64,000 bases of DNA from Thauera sp. JM12B12 (GCF_039614725.1 NZ_CP154859.1:3782001-3846000), one strand, 5' to 3'; positions 8,947 to 17,775 are shown, counted from the stretch's first letter. The notes: generated by a model not told the origin, from the sequence alone. A program made the numbers and translations.

Positions 8947-9804
8947 TCAGGACGCGCGCGGATGCAGCTGGGCCATCGGCTCGCCCATGCGCACCGGCAG
9001 CGCCGGCGCCCACTCGGAGGCGAAGCGCAGCACGTCCTTCGGGAACAGCAGCACCACCGTGGAGCCAAGCAGGAAGCGCCCCATCTCCGCCCCCTGGTCA
9101 AGGACGACCTCGCCCTCGGCGTAGCTGCGCTTCTCGATGTCGGGCCGCCGCGGCGGGTTGACCACGCCATGCCACACCGTCGCCATGCTGCCGACGATGG
9201 TCGCGCCCACCAGCACCATCGCGAAGGGGCCGAAGGCGCCCTCGAACACGCATACCACGCGCTCGTTGCGCGCGAACAGGCCGGGCACGCCGCGCGCGGT
9301 CGCCGGATTCACCGAGAACAGCTCGCCCGGCACGTAGATCATCTGCGTCAGCCGCCCGGCGCAGGGCATGTGGATGCGGTGGTAGTCGCGCGGCGACAGA
9401 TAGATCGTGGCGAAGTCGCCGTTCTCGAAGCGCGCGGCGAGCGTGCGGTCGCCACCGAGCAGCGCGGTGGTGGAATACGAGTGGCCCTTGGCCTGGAAGA
9501 CCTGGTCGAACTCGATCGGCCCGAACTGGCTGATCGCACCGTCGACCGGGCACACGAATTCGGCGTCCGCGATCGGCCGCACGCCCTCGCGCAAGGGGCG
9601 GGTGAAGAAGGCGTTGAAGCTCGCGTAGCTCTCCGGGTCGGGGTTGGCGGCCTCGGCCATGTTCACGCCGTAGCGGCCGATGAACCAGCGGATCACCGCG
9701 GTCGTCGCCTTGCCGCCCTCGAGGCCGGCGAGCTTGCCGGCAAGTTGGGTGAGGAGGCGCTTGGGCAGGGCGTACTGGAGAGCGACGGCGAGACGTTCGG
9801 ACAC
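8947..9804 (-). CDS. psd: Phosphatidylserine decarboxylase proenzyme
   Basis: A 285-residue proenzyme that makes phosphatidylethanolamine from phosphatidylserine at the inner membrane. The LGST self-cleavage motif is present (Gly247-Ser248); cleavage turns Ser248 into the pyruvoyl cofactor and gives a large beta and a small alpha chain. Other family motifs are FNAFFTRPL, CPVDGAISQFG, SPRDYHRIHMP and PGELFSVNP. The length fits the short bacterial membrane-type Psd (about 280-320 residues). It is transcribed alone, convergent with nothing nearby. Confidence 0.95.
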   Translation of the reverse strand: MSERLAVALQYALPKRLLTQLAGKLAGLEGGKATTAVIRWFIGRYGVNMAEAANPDPESYASFNAFFTRPLREGVRPIADAEFVCPVDGAISQFGPIEFDQVFQAKGHSYSTTALLGGDRTLAARFENGDFATIYLSPRDYHRIHMPCAGRLTQMIYVPGELFSVNPATARGVPGLFARNERVVCVFEGAFGPFAMVLVGATIVGSMATVWHGVVNPPRRPDIEKRSYAEGEVVLDQGAEMGRFLLGSTVVLLFPKDVLRFASEWAPALPVRMGEPMAQLHPRAS

Positions 9805-9927
9805 GGCGGAAATCCTGGGCGAGTGGCGCTCGAAGGGCGCGGAAGCCGCCGATTATACCGGGCCGCCTCCCGCAGTCCGGCGCGGACACACGCTGTCGCA
9901 CTGCGCGGCGGAACGCCGCGCGACGCT

Positions 9928-10533
9928 TCAGGCGAGCAGCAGCGAGGCCGCGATCCCCCACAGCATCAGCGCCACCAGGGCATCGAGCACCCGCCACGCC
10001 AGCGCCTTGGCGAACAGCGGCGCGAGCAGGCGCGCACCGTAGCCCAGCATCAGGAACCACACGATCGAGGCGGTGATCGCACCGGCGGCGAACAGCGGGC
10101 GCAGATCCTCGGCCTGCTGGCTGCCGATCGAGCCGAGCAGCACCACGGTGTCGAGATAGGCGTGCGGATTGAGCAGGCTGAAGCCGGCGGCGGCCAGCAG
10201 CGCCTGGCCGCGCGACATGCGCTTGTGCTCGGCGAAATCCATCGTCCGCCCGCCGCGCAGGGCCGAGCGCAGCGCCCGTCCGCCGTACCAGAGCAGGAAG
10301 GCGGCGCCGCCGTAGCGCGCCACCGCCATCAGGTCAGGATTGGCGACGAAGAGGCTGCCCAGACCGGCGATGCCGAGGCCGATCAGGAACATGTCGCAGA
10401 CCGCCGACACGCTCACCGTGAGCAGCACGTGCTCGCCGCGCAGGCCCTGGCGCAGCACATGGGCGTTCTGCGCGCCGATCGCCATGATGAGACCGAGGGT
10501 GAGGATGAAACCGTTGAAGTAGACGTGGCTCAT
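9928..10533 (-). CDS. argO: LysE/ArgO-family amino acid exporter
   Basis: A 201-residue inner-membrane protein with about six hydrophobic segments. The N-terminal motif GLIMAIGAQNAHVLRQGLRG is the signature of the ArgO/LysE (YggA) exporter family, followed by CDMFLIGLGIAGLG and FSLLNPHAYLDTVVLLGS. It probably exports arginine and/or lysine. The start at 10533 (MSHVYF) gives the family N-terminus; codons upstream in the open frame are not family-like. It is divergent from an argP-like regulator, the standard arrangement in which ArgP activates argO. Confidence 0.88.
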   Translation of the reverse strand: MSHVYFNGFILTLGLIMAIGAQNAHVLRQGLRGEHVLLTVSVSAVCDMFLIGLGIAGLGSLFVANPDLMAVARYGGAAFLLWYGGRALRSALRGGRTMDFAEHKRMSRGQALLAAAGFSLLNPHAYLDTVVLLGSIGSQQAEDLRPLFAAGAITASIVWFLMLGYGARLLAPLFAKALAWRVLDALVALMLWGIAASLLLA

Positions 10534-10655
10534 GATGCATTCCGTTGTTGTTATCCGGCGCCCGTGCAGGAGGGCGCTGTCGGACCGGAATATAGAGCCG
10601 CGGAGCGCGCTCATTAAGTAGAATCGATTTATTTCGTTTTCGAGTAGAAACGCTA
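10534..10655. promoter_or_regulatory. argO-argP divergent control region
   Basis: The 122 bases between the divergent starts include a local AT-rich stretch (10614-10645, TTAAGTAGAATCGATTTATT) that contrasts with the surroundings and is the probable promoter and ArgP-binding zone. Individual boxes cannot be assigned confidently. Confidence 0.45.
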
Positions 10656-11540
10656 ATGATCGATCACCGGCTGCTCGCTTTCGAGGCGGTGCTGCAGGAA
10701 GGCGGCTTCGAGCGCGCAGCGCGCCGTCTGGCGCTGACGCAGTCGGCCGTGTCGCAGCGCGTGAAGCTGCTCGAGGCCGAACTCGGCCAGGTGCTGCTGG
10801 TACGCAGCAAACCGGTACGCCCCACGCCCGCCGGACGCCGGTTGCTGCCCTATCTGGCACAGCTGCGGCTGATGGAGGCCGAGGCACGGCGGGCGCTGGC
10901 ACCGCGCCAGGCGCACGGGCCGCTGCGCCTGGCGGTCGGCGTCAACGCCGATTCGCTCGCCACCTGGTTCATCGGCGCGGTAGCCGAGGTGGTGCGCGAG
11001 GAAGGCATCGTGCTCGACTGCGTGGTCGACGACCAGGACCACACCCACGCGCTGCTCGCCGACGGCGAGGTGCTCGGCTGCGTGTCCACCCGTGCCGACC
11101 CGATGCGCGGCTGCGCGGCCGAGCGGCTGGGCACCATGCCCTACCTGTGCGCCGGCTCGCCTGCGTTCCGCGCGCGCTGGTTCCCGCGCGGGCTGACGCG
11201 CGAAGCGCTGGCAAGCGCACCCGCGATCGTCTTCGGCCGCCACGACGACATGCACGAAGCCTTCCTGCAGCGCCACTTCGGGCTCGATGCCGGCCAGTAT
11301 CCGCACCACGTCGTGCCCTCGTCCGAGGGCTTCATGGCCTTCGCGGTGGCCGGACTGGGTTACGGCTTCGTCCCCGAGATCCAGGCGCGCGCGCACCTGG
11401 CGCGCGGCGAGCTGGTCGACCTGGCGCCGGAGCGCGAGGACGTGGTGCTGTACTGGCACCACTGGCAGGTGCAGTCGCCGGTCATGGCGCGGCTGGCACA
11501 GGCGATCGGCGACGCCGCGGGACGCGCGCTCGGCGGCTGA
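10656..11540 (+). CDS. argP: LysR-family regulator ArgP/LysG (chromosome initiation inhibitor family)
   Basis: A 294-residue LysR-type regulator. The N-terminal winged helix-turn-helix spans residues ~2-60 (FEAVLQEGGFERAARRLALTQ then SAVSQRVKLLEAELG), followed by a periplasmic-binding-protein-like effector domain. Sequence and its divergent pairing with the exporter gene identify it as ArgP/LysG, which activates argO on sensing arginine or lysine. No unusual features are seen. Confidence 0.9.
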   Translation: MIDHRLLAFEAVLQEGGFERAARRLALTQSAVSQRVKLLEAELGQVLLVRSKPVRPTPAGRRLLPYLAQLRLMEAEARRALAPRQAHGPLRLAVGVNADSLATWFIGAVAEVVREEGIVLDCVVDDQDHTHALLADGEVLGCVSTRADPMRGCAAERLGTMPYLCAGSPAFRARWFPRGLTREALASAPAIVFGRHDDMHEAFLQRHFGLDAGQYPHHVVPSSEGFMAFAVAGLGYGFVPEIQARAHLARGELVDLAPEREDVVLYWHHWQVQSPVMARLAQAIGDAAGRALGG

Positions 11541-11606
11541 AGGCGGGCCGGCGCCTCGAACGCCCGCCTCCGGCCGAACGGATCGGGCCCCGCGCGCAGT
11601 CCGCGT

Positions 11607-12965
11607 TCAGGCGACGCCGAACAGCGCGGCCACCGCCGGCGGGTTCGACGGGAACCAGAAGTGCACGTAGGACGCGGTGATCGACCCGCTGCGATACACC
11701 GCCTCGCCCGCGCTGCCGTCGGTGCCGTGCGCATGCCGCCAGGGCACGAGCGGGGTCTCGGTCTTCGAGTAGTGGAAGGTGTGGCCGCTCATCCGCCCCT
11801 GCGCCAGGTCGACCGCCTGCATGCCGAGCGCGGCGAGCCGCTGCTGCATCACCGCGCGGCCGGGCAGCAGACCGCCGAAGGCATGGGCGACGCCGGCCTT
11901 GTCGACGATGGTGTCGAGCAGGCTCATCAGCCCGCCGCACTCCGCCAGTACCGGCCTGCCGGCGGCGACGTGCGCACGCAGGTCGGCCCAGAAGGCGGCG
12001 TTGGCAGCCAGCGTCCCGCCGTGCAGCTCGGGGTAGCCACCCGGCAGCCACACCGCGTCGCAGGCCGTCGGCAAGGTCTCGCCCGCCAGCGGCGAGAAGA
12101 AGGCGAGCTCGGCGCCGAGCGCGCGCAGGGTGTCGACGTTGGCCGGATAGATGAAGCCGTAGGCCGCGTCACGCGCGATCGCGATGCGGCGGCCGGCGAG
12201 CAGGGGCGGGATCGCCGGCGCGCTGGCCGCGGGAAAATCGACCGCCGGCGGCAGTTCGGCCGCCCCCGTGACCTGGAGATGATCGGCCAGGCGGTCGAGG
12301 CGCGCGCCAAGGTCGGCGATCTCCTCCGCCTGCATCAGGCCGAGGTGGCGCTCGGGCAGCGCGGCATCGGCGTCACGCATCACCGCGCCGAACCACCGCA
12401 TGCCGGCGGGCAGCGCGGCGCGCAGCATGTCGGCGTGGCGCGCACTGCCTACATGGTTGGCGAGCACGCCGGCAAAGGGCAGGCCGGGCTGGTAGTGGGC
12501 GAGGCCGTAGGCGACGGCGCCGAAGGTCTGCGCCATCGCGCGCGCGTCGATCACCGCCATCACCGGGATGCCGAAGCGGCGCGCGATGTCGGCGCCGGAG
12601 GGCTGGCCGTCGTAGAGGCCCATCACGCCCTCGACCAGGATCAGGTCGGACTCGCCTGCGGCCGCGTGCAGGCGCCAGGCGATGTCGGCCTCGCCGCACA
12701 TGCCGAGATCGACGTTGTGCACCGGCGCGCCGCTCGCCACCGCGTGGATCTGCGGGTCGAGGAAATCCGGCCCGCACTTGAACACCCGCACCCGGCGCCC
12801 GAGCCGGGTGTGCAGGCGTGCGAGCGCGGCGGTGATGGTGGTCTTGCCCTGGCCGGAAGCGGGTGCGGCGATGAAGAGCGCGGGGCAGCGTGCGGCGCCG
12901 GTGGCGGAAGTGGCGCCCGGCGCGTCGCTGGGGGCGGCGTCGGGCGGGGTGTTCGATACGGGCAC
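11607..12965 (-). CDS. cbiA: Cobyrinic acid a,c-diamide synthase
   Basis: A 452-residue ATP- and glutamine-dependent amidotransferase (CbiA/CobB). It has an N-terminal P-loop ATPase domain (APASGQGKTT, ~34-43) and a class I-like glutaminase domain with the nucleophile in ECGG (Cys343). It amidates the a and c side chains of cobyrinic or hydrogenobyrinic acid. The segments FKCGPDFLDP, HNVDLGMC and WLPGGYPELH are typical. It is the last gene of the minus-strand operon that starts with the btuB riboswitch, three bases after cobA. Confidence 0.93.
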   Translation of the reverse strand: MPVSNTPPDAAPSDAPGATSATGAARCPALFIAAPASGQGKTTITAALARLHTRLGRRVRVFKCGPDFLDPQIHAVASGAPVHNVDLGMCGEADIAWRLHAAAGESDLILVEGVMGLYDGQPSGADIARRFGIPVMAVIDARAMAQTFGAVAYGLAHYQPGLPFAGVLANHVGSARHADMLRAALPAGMRWFGAVMRDADAALPERHLGLMQAEEIADLGARLDRLADHLQVTGAAELPPAVDFPAASAPAIPPLLAGRRIAIARDAAYGFIYPANVDTLRALGAELAFFSPLAGETLPTACDAVWLPGGYPELHGGTLAANAAFWADLRAHVAAGRPVLAECGGLMSLLDTIVDKAGVAHAFGGLLPGRAVMQQRLAALGMQAVDLAQGRMSGHTFHYSKTETPLVPWRHAHGTDGSAGEAVYRSGSITASYVHFWFPSNPPAVAALFGVA

Positions 12966-12968
12966 GGC

Positions 12969-13817
12969 TCAATCCTTGTCTTTCGGGTGCACGACCGCAC
13001 AGCCGGCGTGCGGCAGCGGCGAGGACGGCGGCGGCTCGCCGGGATGGAACCAGGTCAGGCGCGGGTACAGGCTCACCACGTCGCCCACCACGGTCAGCGA
13101 GGGCGGACGGATGCCCTGGCGCAGCACCTCGTCAGCGAGCGTGGCGAGCTCGGCGCGGGCCACGCGCTGCGCGTGCGTGGTGCCGCGCTCGATGACCGCC
13201 GCCGGCGTGCTCGCCGGCAGGCCGTGGGCGACCAGCTGCGCGCAGATCTCCGCCAGGCGCGACACGCCCATGTAGATCACCAGCGTCTGGCCGCGGTGGG
13301 CGAGCAGCGACCAGTCGAGATCGAGCGCGCCGTCCTTGAGGAAGCCGGTGGTGAACACCACCGACTGCGCGTGGTCGCGATGGGTGAGCGGAATGCCGGC
13401 ATAGGCCGCCACCCCGGCCGCCGCGGTGACGCCCGGCACCACCTCGACGGTGATGCCGGCGGCGAGCAGATCCTCCATCTCCTCGCCGCCGCGGCCGAAG
13501 ATGAAGGGGTCGCCGCCCTTGAGCCGTAGCACGCGCTTGCCCGCCTGCGCCAGGCGCACCAGCAGCGCGTTGATCTCCTCCTGCGGCAGCGTGTGGTCGG
13601 CCGCCTTCTTGCCGACGTAGATGCGCTCGGCCGCGGCGGGCGCGAGGTCGATGATGGCGGGCGCGACGAGGTTGTCGTACACCACCGCGTCGGCCCCCGC
13701 CACCAGCCGCGCGCCGCGCAGCGTCAGCAGCTCCGGGTCACCCGGCCCGGCGCCGACCAGATAGACGTGGCCGGGCAGCGGCCCGGGGCGGAAGCTGGAG
13801 AGATCGGGCAGGCTCAT
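12969..13817 (-). CDS. cobA: Uroporphyrinogen-III C-methyltransferase
   Basis: A 282-residue SAM-dependent methyltransferase that makes precorrin-2, the branch from haem toward cobalamin and sirohaem. Family motifs are YLVGAGPGDPELLTLRG at the N-terminus, VVYDNLV, LRLKGGDPFIFGRGGEE and VVPGVTAAAGVAAYAGIPLTHR. There is no CysG-type dehydrogenase/chelatase extension; the length is that of stand-alone CobA plus a short tail. Its ATG overlaps the hipA stop as ATGA, so its translation is coupled to a toxin gene. Confidence 0.94.
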   Translation of the reverse strand: MSLPDLSSFRPGPLPGHVYLVGAGPGDPELLTLRGARLVAGADAVVYDNLVAPAIIDLAPAAAERIYVGKKAADHTLPQEEINALLVRLAQAGKRVLRLKGGDPFIFGRGGEEMEDLLAAGITVEVVPGVTAAAGVAAYAGIPLTHRDHAQSVVFTTGFLKDGALDLDWSLLAHRGQTLVIYMGVSRLAEICAQLVAHGLPASTPAAVIERGTTHAQRVARAELATLADEVLRQGIRPPSLTVVGDVVSLYPRLTWFHPGEPPPSSPLPHAGCAVVHPKDKD

Positions 13818-15190
13818 GCGGCACCTTTCGTGTCTGTGTTGTGATTGAGTCTGGCAGCGGCAGCACGCATGCCCGCGGCAATGGCCACGAACACGTCTTC
13901 GGGAAAACCCGCTGGCAATGAAGCCTCCACACGGTCGAGGGCCGGCCCGACCTGCGCCAGAACCTCTTCGATGAGGTCTTCCATGTCCGCGCCGTACCCA
14001 CACCTGTAGGCCGTGGCATTGAAGTGCCGGCGCTGGATGTCACGCAGGCGGTAATGAACATTGCGGCCACGGAGCGCCATCGCGAGCCGCAACCGCGCCG
14101 GATCGAGGCGGTTCGGCCCCGGCCCGGCCACAGGCCATGCCGACAGCACATCGTAAAGCGGTGCCAGCCTGTAGCGCCCGCCCGCCAGAAGAAAGAGCGA
14201 GAAGTTCTTCGCATGCCCGTCGGTCGCCGCGAGCAGCCAGAACAGCAGTTGCGCCTTCAACAGGATGCGCAGGTCGGTTGCGGGCGTCTCCGCACTCTGC
14301 AGGATGCGCGCGATGTCGACCAGGCCCGGCCCGCCATCGGCTTCATATTTCAGCGCGGGCGATGTCGCGGTCGCCTGGCAGAAATCCTCCTGCGGCAGGC
14401 GCAGCCAGTAATTTCCCGAGCGCGCCAGGCGTCGATCGAAGCGCTCGACGACGAGCACCTTCTGCTCACCGAAACGGGCGATCTCGCACGCGGCAACCGG
14501 CACGCCAAACTCTTCCAGCAGGCGCGCGCACAGCCATTCGTTCTCGACCGAGGTGCGCATGTCCGCCTGCCGGTTGCCGACCAGGCCGAGCGGGAGCTTG
14601 AAGATGTGCGTGGTGGGAGTGGCACCCAGCGGGCGGCACCACCGCCCCTCGTGCCGGGTCAGCGCGGTCTTCTCCTGCGCGCCGGCGATCGAGATACGAA
14701 ACTCATCGGCATCGGCGGCCGCTCCGCCGAAAGCCCGCGCCGGCGCCGCCACTGCGGCGCGCAGCATGCGCTCCACGCCGGCCTCGTCCAGGGGCTCGAC
14801 ATCGATGCGGAACACCTCTCCGGGGAACGCGCCTTCAGGCAGCAGTTGTACGGCGCCGACGCAGTCGCGGCCGATCGCCTTCAGCAGGTCGAACGCCCCC
14901 TTGCTCGCGGTGTGGAAGCGGGCCTGCAGGCGGGCACGGATCGACTCGCTGTCGGGCAGCAGGTTGTCGAAATAATTACGCACACGGGCACCGCGCAGCG
15001 GCGGCGCATTCGCATCGAGAGGCATGGGCAGCGAGAGGGACAGGGGGCGCGCTTCGGCCGCCTCCATCCAGGCGCTTGCGTACTGGAAGCTGTCCTCCCC
15101 CTGCCCGCTGATGCGCCATTGCCCGACGTGCTGGCCGTTGGCCCAGACATCGAGCGCACGAGCGTGGGATCGGCGTCCTGCGGCTACCAT
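13814..15190 (-). CDS. hipA: HipA-type serine/threonine kinase toxin
   Basis: A 458-residue HipA. The phosphorylated P-loop region (ISIAGAQEKTALTRHEGRW), the ATP-lysine segment (THIFKLPLG) and the catalytic loop ATDGHAKNFSLFL plus APLYDVLSAWP match the well-studied HipA kinases that phosphorylate glutamyl-tRNA synthetase and cause dormancy. It starts 7 bases inside hipB. The chosen start MVAAG lies right at the hipB stop; upstream open codons belong to hipB's other frame. At its 3' end it overlaps cobA by the ATGA, an unusual position for a toxin inside a cobalamin operon. Confidence 0.9.
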   Translation of the reverse strand: MVAAGRRSHARALDVWANGQHVGQWRISGQGEDSFQYASAWMEAAEARPLSLSLPMPLDANAPPLRGARVRNYFDNLLPDSESIRARLQARFHTASKGAFDLLKAIGRDCVGAVQLLPEGAFPGEVFRIDVEPLDEAGVERMLRAAVAAPARAFGGAAADADEFRISIAGAQEKTALTRHEGRWCRPLGATPTTHIFKLPLGLVGNRQADMRTSVENEWLCARLLEEFGVPVAACEIARFGEQKVLVVERFDRRLARSGNYWLRLPQEDFCQATATSPALKYEADGGPGLVDIARILQSAETPATDLRILLKAQLLFWLLAATDGHAKNFSLFLLAGGRYRLAPLYDVLSAWPVAGPGPNRLDPARLRLAMALRGRNVHYRLRDIQRRHFNATAYRCGYGADMEDLIEEVLAQVGPALDRVEASLPAGFPEDVFVAIAAGMRAAAARLNHNTDTKGAA

Positions 15191-15423
15191 TCGCTGTCGC
15201 CTCGTGGTGGGGGCTTGTCGCCAATCGCAAGCTCGAGTCCGAGCACTCCGGCCAAGGCGAGCAGACGGTCCAGGGTCAGTCGCTCGGGCCGCGACTCCAG
15301 TTCCGACAGGCGGTTCTGGCTGATGCCGAGCCGCGCCGCGACCTCGGCCTGCGACAAACCGAGCGCCTTGCGCCGCCCCACCAGAAGCTGGGCGGCTTGC
15401 TGAGGGGAATAGAGTCTGGACAT
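15184..15423 (-). CDS. hipB: HipB-type HTH antitoxin
   Basis: A 79-residue XRE-family DNA-binding protein with the helix-turn-helix in ALGLSQAEVAARLGISQNRL (residues ~20-39) followed by SELESRPERLTLDRLLALAGVL. It is the antitoxin and autorepressor for HipA just downstream. Length and layout match HipB. A palindrome resembling the known HipB operator lies 8 bases before the start codon. Confidence 0.9.
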   Translation of the reverse strand: MSRLYSPQQAAQLLVGRRKALGLSQAEVAARLGISQNRLSELESRPERLTLDRLLALAGVLGLELAIGDKPPPRGDSEW

Positions 15424-15430
15424 CGCTTTT

Positions 15431-15461
15431 TATCGGATTTTTCGATAATTCCAGGATATCG
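15431..15461 (-). promoter_or_regulatory. Predicted HipB operator in the hipBA promoter
   Basis: TATCG (15431-15435), seven bases, then CGATA (15443-15447) form a palindrome, with a further TATCG half-site at 15457-15461. The E. coli HipB operator is TATCC-N8-GGATA, so the form is very similar. The site lies 8-38 bases upstream of hipB, in the expected promoter position. Confidence 0.6.
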
Positions 15462-15555
15462 ACTTTCCCGCTAAATGCAAGAAATCGGCAAGCGCTGCAG
15501 CTCTGCAGCCCAGTCTCACCCCGGGCGCATCCGGAATCACAGCATCCAGCCTCGC

Positions 15556-16161
15556 TCACCACTCCATGCCGGGCATCGCCTTGATGCCGGCGGCAAAGGC
15601 GTGCTTGACCGGCGTCATGTCGGTCACGGTGTCGGCCGCCTCGACCAGCGCGGGCGGGGCGCCGCGGCCGGTGACGACGACGTGCTGCATCGTCGGCCGC
15701 GCCAGCAGGTCGGCGACGACCGTGTCGACCTCAAGATAGCGGTACTTGAGCGCGATGTTGAGCTCGTCGAGCACCACCAGGCCGACCGAGGGGTCCTGCA
15801 GCAGGCCGCGCGCCATGTCCCAGGCGGCTTCGGCGGTGGCGACGTCGCGGGCGCGGTCCTGGGTCTCCCAGGTGAAGCCCTCGCCCATCACGTGCCAGCT
15901 CACCCCCGGCTGGGCGCGGAAAAAGGCCTCCTCGCCGGTATCCGAGCGGCCCTTGATGAACTGCACCACGCCCACCTTCATGCCGTGGCCGAGCGAGCGC
16001 GCGACCAGGCCGAAGCCGGCGCTGGACTTGCCCTTGCCGTTGCCGGTGTTGACCAGCAGGACACCACGTTCGGCCTGGGCGGTGGCGATCTTCTCGTCCA
16101 CCACCGCCTTCTTGCGCGCCATGCGCTCGTTGTGGCGGCTGTCGCGATCCTGTTCGCTCAT
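15556..16161 (-). CDS. cobO: Cob(I)yrinic acid a,c-diamide adenosyltransferase
   Basis: A 201-residue CobO/BtuR-type corrinoid adenosyltransferase. The P-loop is NTGNGKGKSSAGFG (~38-51), with VGVVQFIKG, EGFTWET, and the Walker B-like VVLDELNIALKY. It transfers adenosine from ATP to the cobalt(I) of corrinoids, both for synthesis and for salvage of imported cobalamin. The start overlaps the btuF stop by 4 bases (ATGA), so it belongs to the btu operon. About 130 bases separate it from hipB. Confidence 0.94.
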   Translation of the reverse strand: MSEQDRDSRHNERMARKKAVVDEKIATAQAERGVLLVNTGNGKGKSSAGFGLVARSLGHGMKVGVVQFIKGRSDTGEEAFFRAQPGVSWHVMGEGFTWETQDRARDVATAEAAWDMARGLLQDPSVGLVVLDELNIALKYRYLEVDTVVADLLARPTMQHVVVTGRGAPPALVEAADTVTDMTPVKHAFAAGIKAMPGMEW

Positions 16162-16955
16162 GGTTTCGTCTGCTCCGCGAGTTGGGCGAGGCCGGTCAGC
16201 AGGGCCGGCCCCGGATGGAAGAAATGCCGCCCCTCGAGGGCGACGATCGGCACCGACACCAGGCCGAGTTCGGCACTGCAGTTTTCCGCATTGTCGGGCG
16301 TCAGCGAGACCAGCAGCTCGGGCTGGAAGCGCTCGATGGCGGCGACGATGCCGGGGACGTCCTCGCCGGGGCGCAGGTGGCGGATGCGCTCGGCGCTCTC
16401 CACCACCTCGAAGCCGGCATGGGCAAAGGCGTCGCCGACCATGTGGCCGCGGCCGAAGGAATACGGCTGCGCCGAGCACGCCGAGATCACCAGCACGCGC
16501 CTGCCGCCGCCGTGCACCGCCGCGGCCGCGGCGCGCCAGGCGCGCGCAAAGCCCTCCACCCGCGCCCGGGCGTCGGGGACGGCGGTCGCCTCGGCCAGGC
16601 TGAGCAGCATCGCCTCGGTGTCGGCCATCGAGCCGAAACCATCGACCTGCAGGATGCGCGCCTCCGGCTCGAAGATGTCGAGCAGGGCCGGATCGGTCCC
16701 CCGGGAGACGACGATCAGCCCGGGATCCAGCGCCCCGATGGCGCCGAGGTCGGGGTCCTTGACGCCGCCGGTGCGCGGCAGCTCGCGCGTGTCGTAGCGC
16801 GACACGCCGACGATGCAGTCGCCGCGCCCGAGCCATTCCAGCGCATCGGTGATGTAGGGCGACTGGCTGACGATGCGCGGGCAGGCCGCGGCGGCGGGCA
16901 AGGCCACAACGGCCAGCAGCAGGCCGCCCAGCAGGCGGCGAAGAAGGTGTTTCAT
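16158..16955 (-). CDS. btuF: Cobalamin ABC transporter substrate-binding protein
   Basis: A 265-residue periplasmic binding protein with an N-terminal signal peptide (hydrophobic residues ~8-23, ending AAA-C). The motifs RIVSQSPYITDALEWLG, GVSRYD and GGVKDPDLGAIGALDPGLIV follow the BtuF-like pattern. It delivers corrinoid to BtuCD. It sits between btuD (10 bases away) and cobO (4-base overlap). The residue after the signal, Cys25, is in a weak lipobox context (AAAAC), so lipidation is uncertain. Confidence 0.85.
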   Translation of the reverse strand: MKHLLRRLLGGLLLAVVALPAAAACPRIVSQSPYITDALEWLGRGDCIVGVSRYDTRELPRTGGVKDPDLGAIGALDPGLIVVSRGTDPALLDIFEPEARILQVDGFGSMADTEAMLLSLAEATAVPDARARVEGFARAWRAAAAAVHGGGRRVLVISACSAQPYSFGRGHMVGDAFAHAGFEVVESAERIRHLRPGEDVPGIVAAIERFQPELLVSLTPDNAENCSAELGLVSVPIVALEGRHFFHPGPALLTGLAQLAEQTKP

Positions 16956-16965
16956 CGGTGAACGC

Positions 16966-17775
16966 TCAATCCGGAAGAAAGACGACGCGCCCTTCGCTCT
17001 CGAAGCGACGCAGGGGATGGCCGAAGGCCTCGCTCAACAGCTCGGCGCGCAACACGGTGTCGCGGTTGCCCGCCTTCACGCCGCCGCGGCCGTCGAGCAG
17101 GATTATGTGGTCGGCGTAGCGCGCGGCGAGGTTGATGTCGTGCAGCACCATCACCGCGCCGTGCCGCGCCGCGCCGCCTTTCCCGGCGCCGCGAACGACG
17201 CTGCGGAACAGCTCGAGGGTGGCGATCTGGTAATGCAGGTCGAGGTGGTTGAGCGGCTCATCGAGCAGGAAGAGCTGCGGCGACTGCGCCAACAGGGTGG
17301 CGATCGCGACGCGCTGGCGCTCGCCGCCGGAAAGCGTGAGGACGTCGCGCGTCTCGAAGCCCTGCAGGCCGACGTCGGCCAGCGCCTGACGGGCGATGGC
17401 CTCGTCCTCGCTCGTCTCCCAGCCCCAGCGGCCGAGGTGGGGGTGACGGCCGATCAGCACCGTCTCCAGCACCGAGGCGGCGAAATGGTCCGGTTGCTGC
17501 TGGGGCAGCAGGCCGCGAAAGCGCGCCGCCTCCAGCGGCGACCAGGCCGCGTAGGGCAGGCCACCCAGGCGCACCTGCCCTACCGTGGGTTCGCGCAGCC
17601 CGGCCAGGGTGTGCAGCAAGGTGGTCTTGCCGGCACCGTTGGGGCCGAGCAGGGCCAGGCACTCGCCCGCCGCCAGGCTCAGGCTGAACTCGCAGCACAG
17701 CCAGCGCTCGCCCACCTGCAGGGCGAGACGCTCGGCCTCCAGCAGCGGCGGGCCGTCGGCGTACGCAGCGCTCAC
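16966..17775 (-). CDS. btuD: Cobalamin ABC transporter ATP-binding protein
   Basis: A 269-residue FecE/BtuD-type ATPase. Walker A is GPNGAGKTT (~44-52), the signature motif is LSGGERQRVAIA, and Walker B is LFLLDEPLNHLD. It powers corrinoid import with the BtuC homologue, whose stop it overlaps by 4 bases. Substrate assignment to cobalamin rests on the riboswitch, btuB and cobO in the same operon. Confidence 0.88.
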   Translation of the reverse strand: MSAAYADGPPLLEAERLALQVGERWLCCEFSLSLAAGECLALLGPNGAGKTTLLHTLAGLREPTVGQVRLGGLPYAAWSPLEAARFRGLLPQQQPDHFAASVLETVLIGRHPHLGRWGWETSEDEAIARQALADVGLQGFETRDVLTLSGGERQRVAIATLLAQSPQLFLLDEPLNHLDLHYQIATLELFRSVVRGAGKGGAARHGAVMVLHDINLAARYADHIILLDGRGGVKAGNRDTVLRAELLSEAFGHPLRRFESEGRVVFLPD

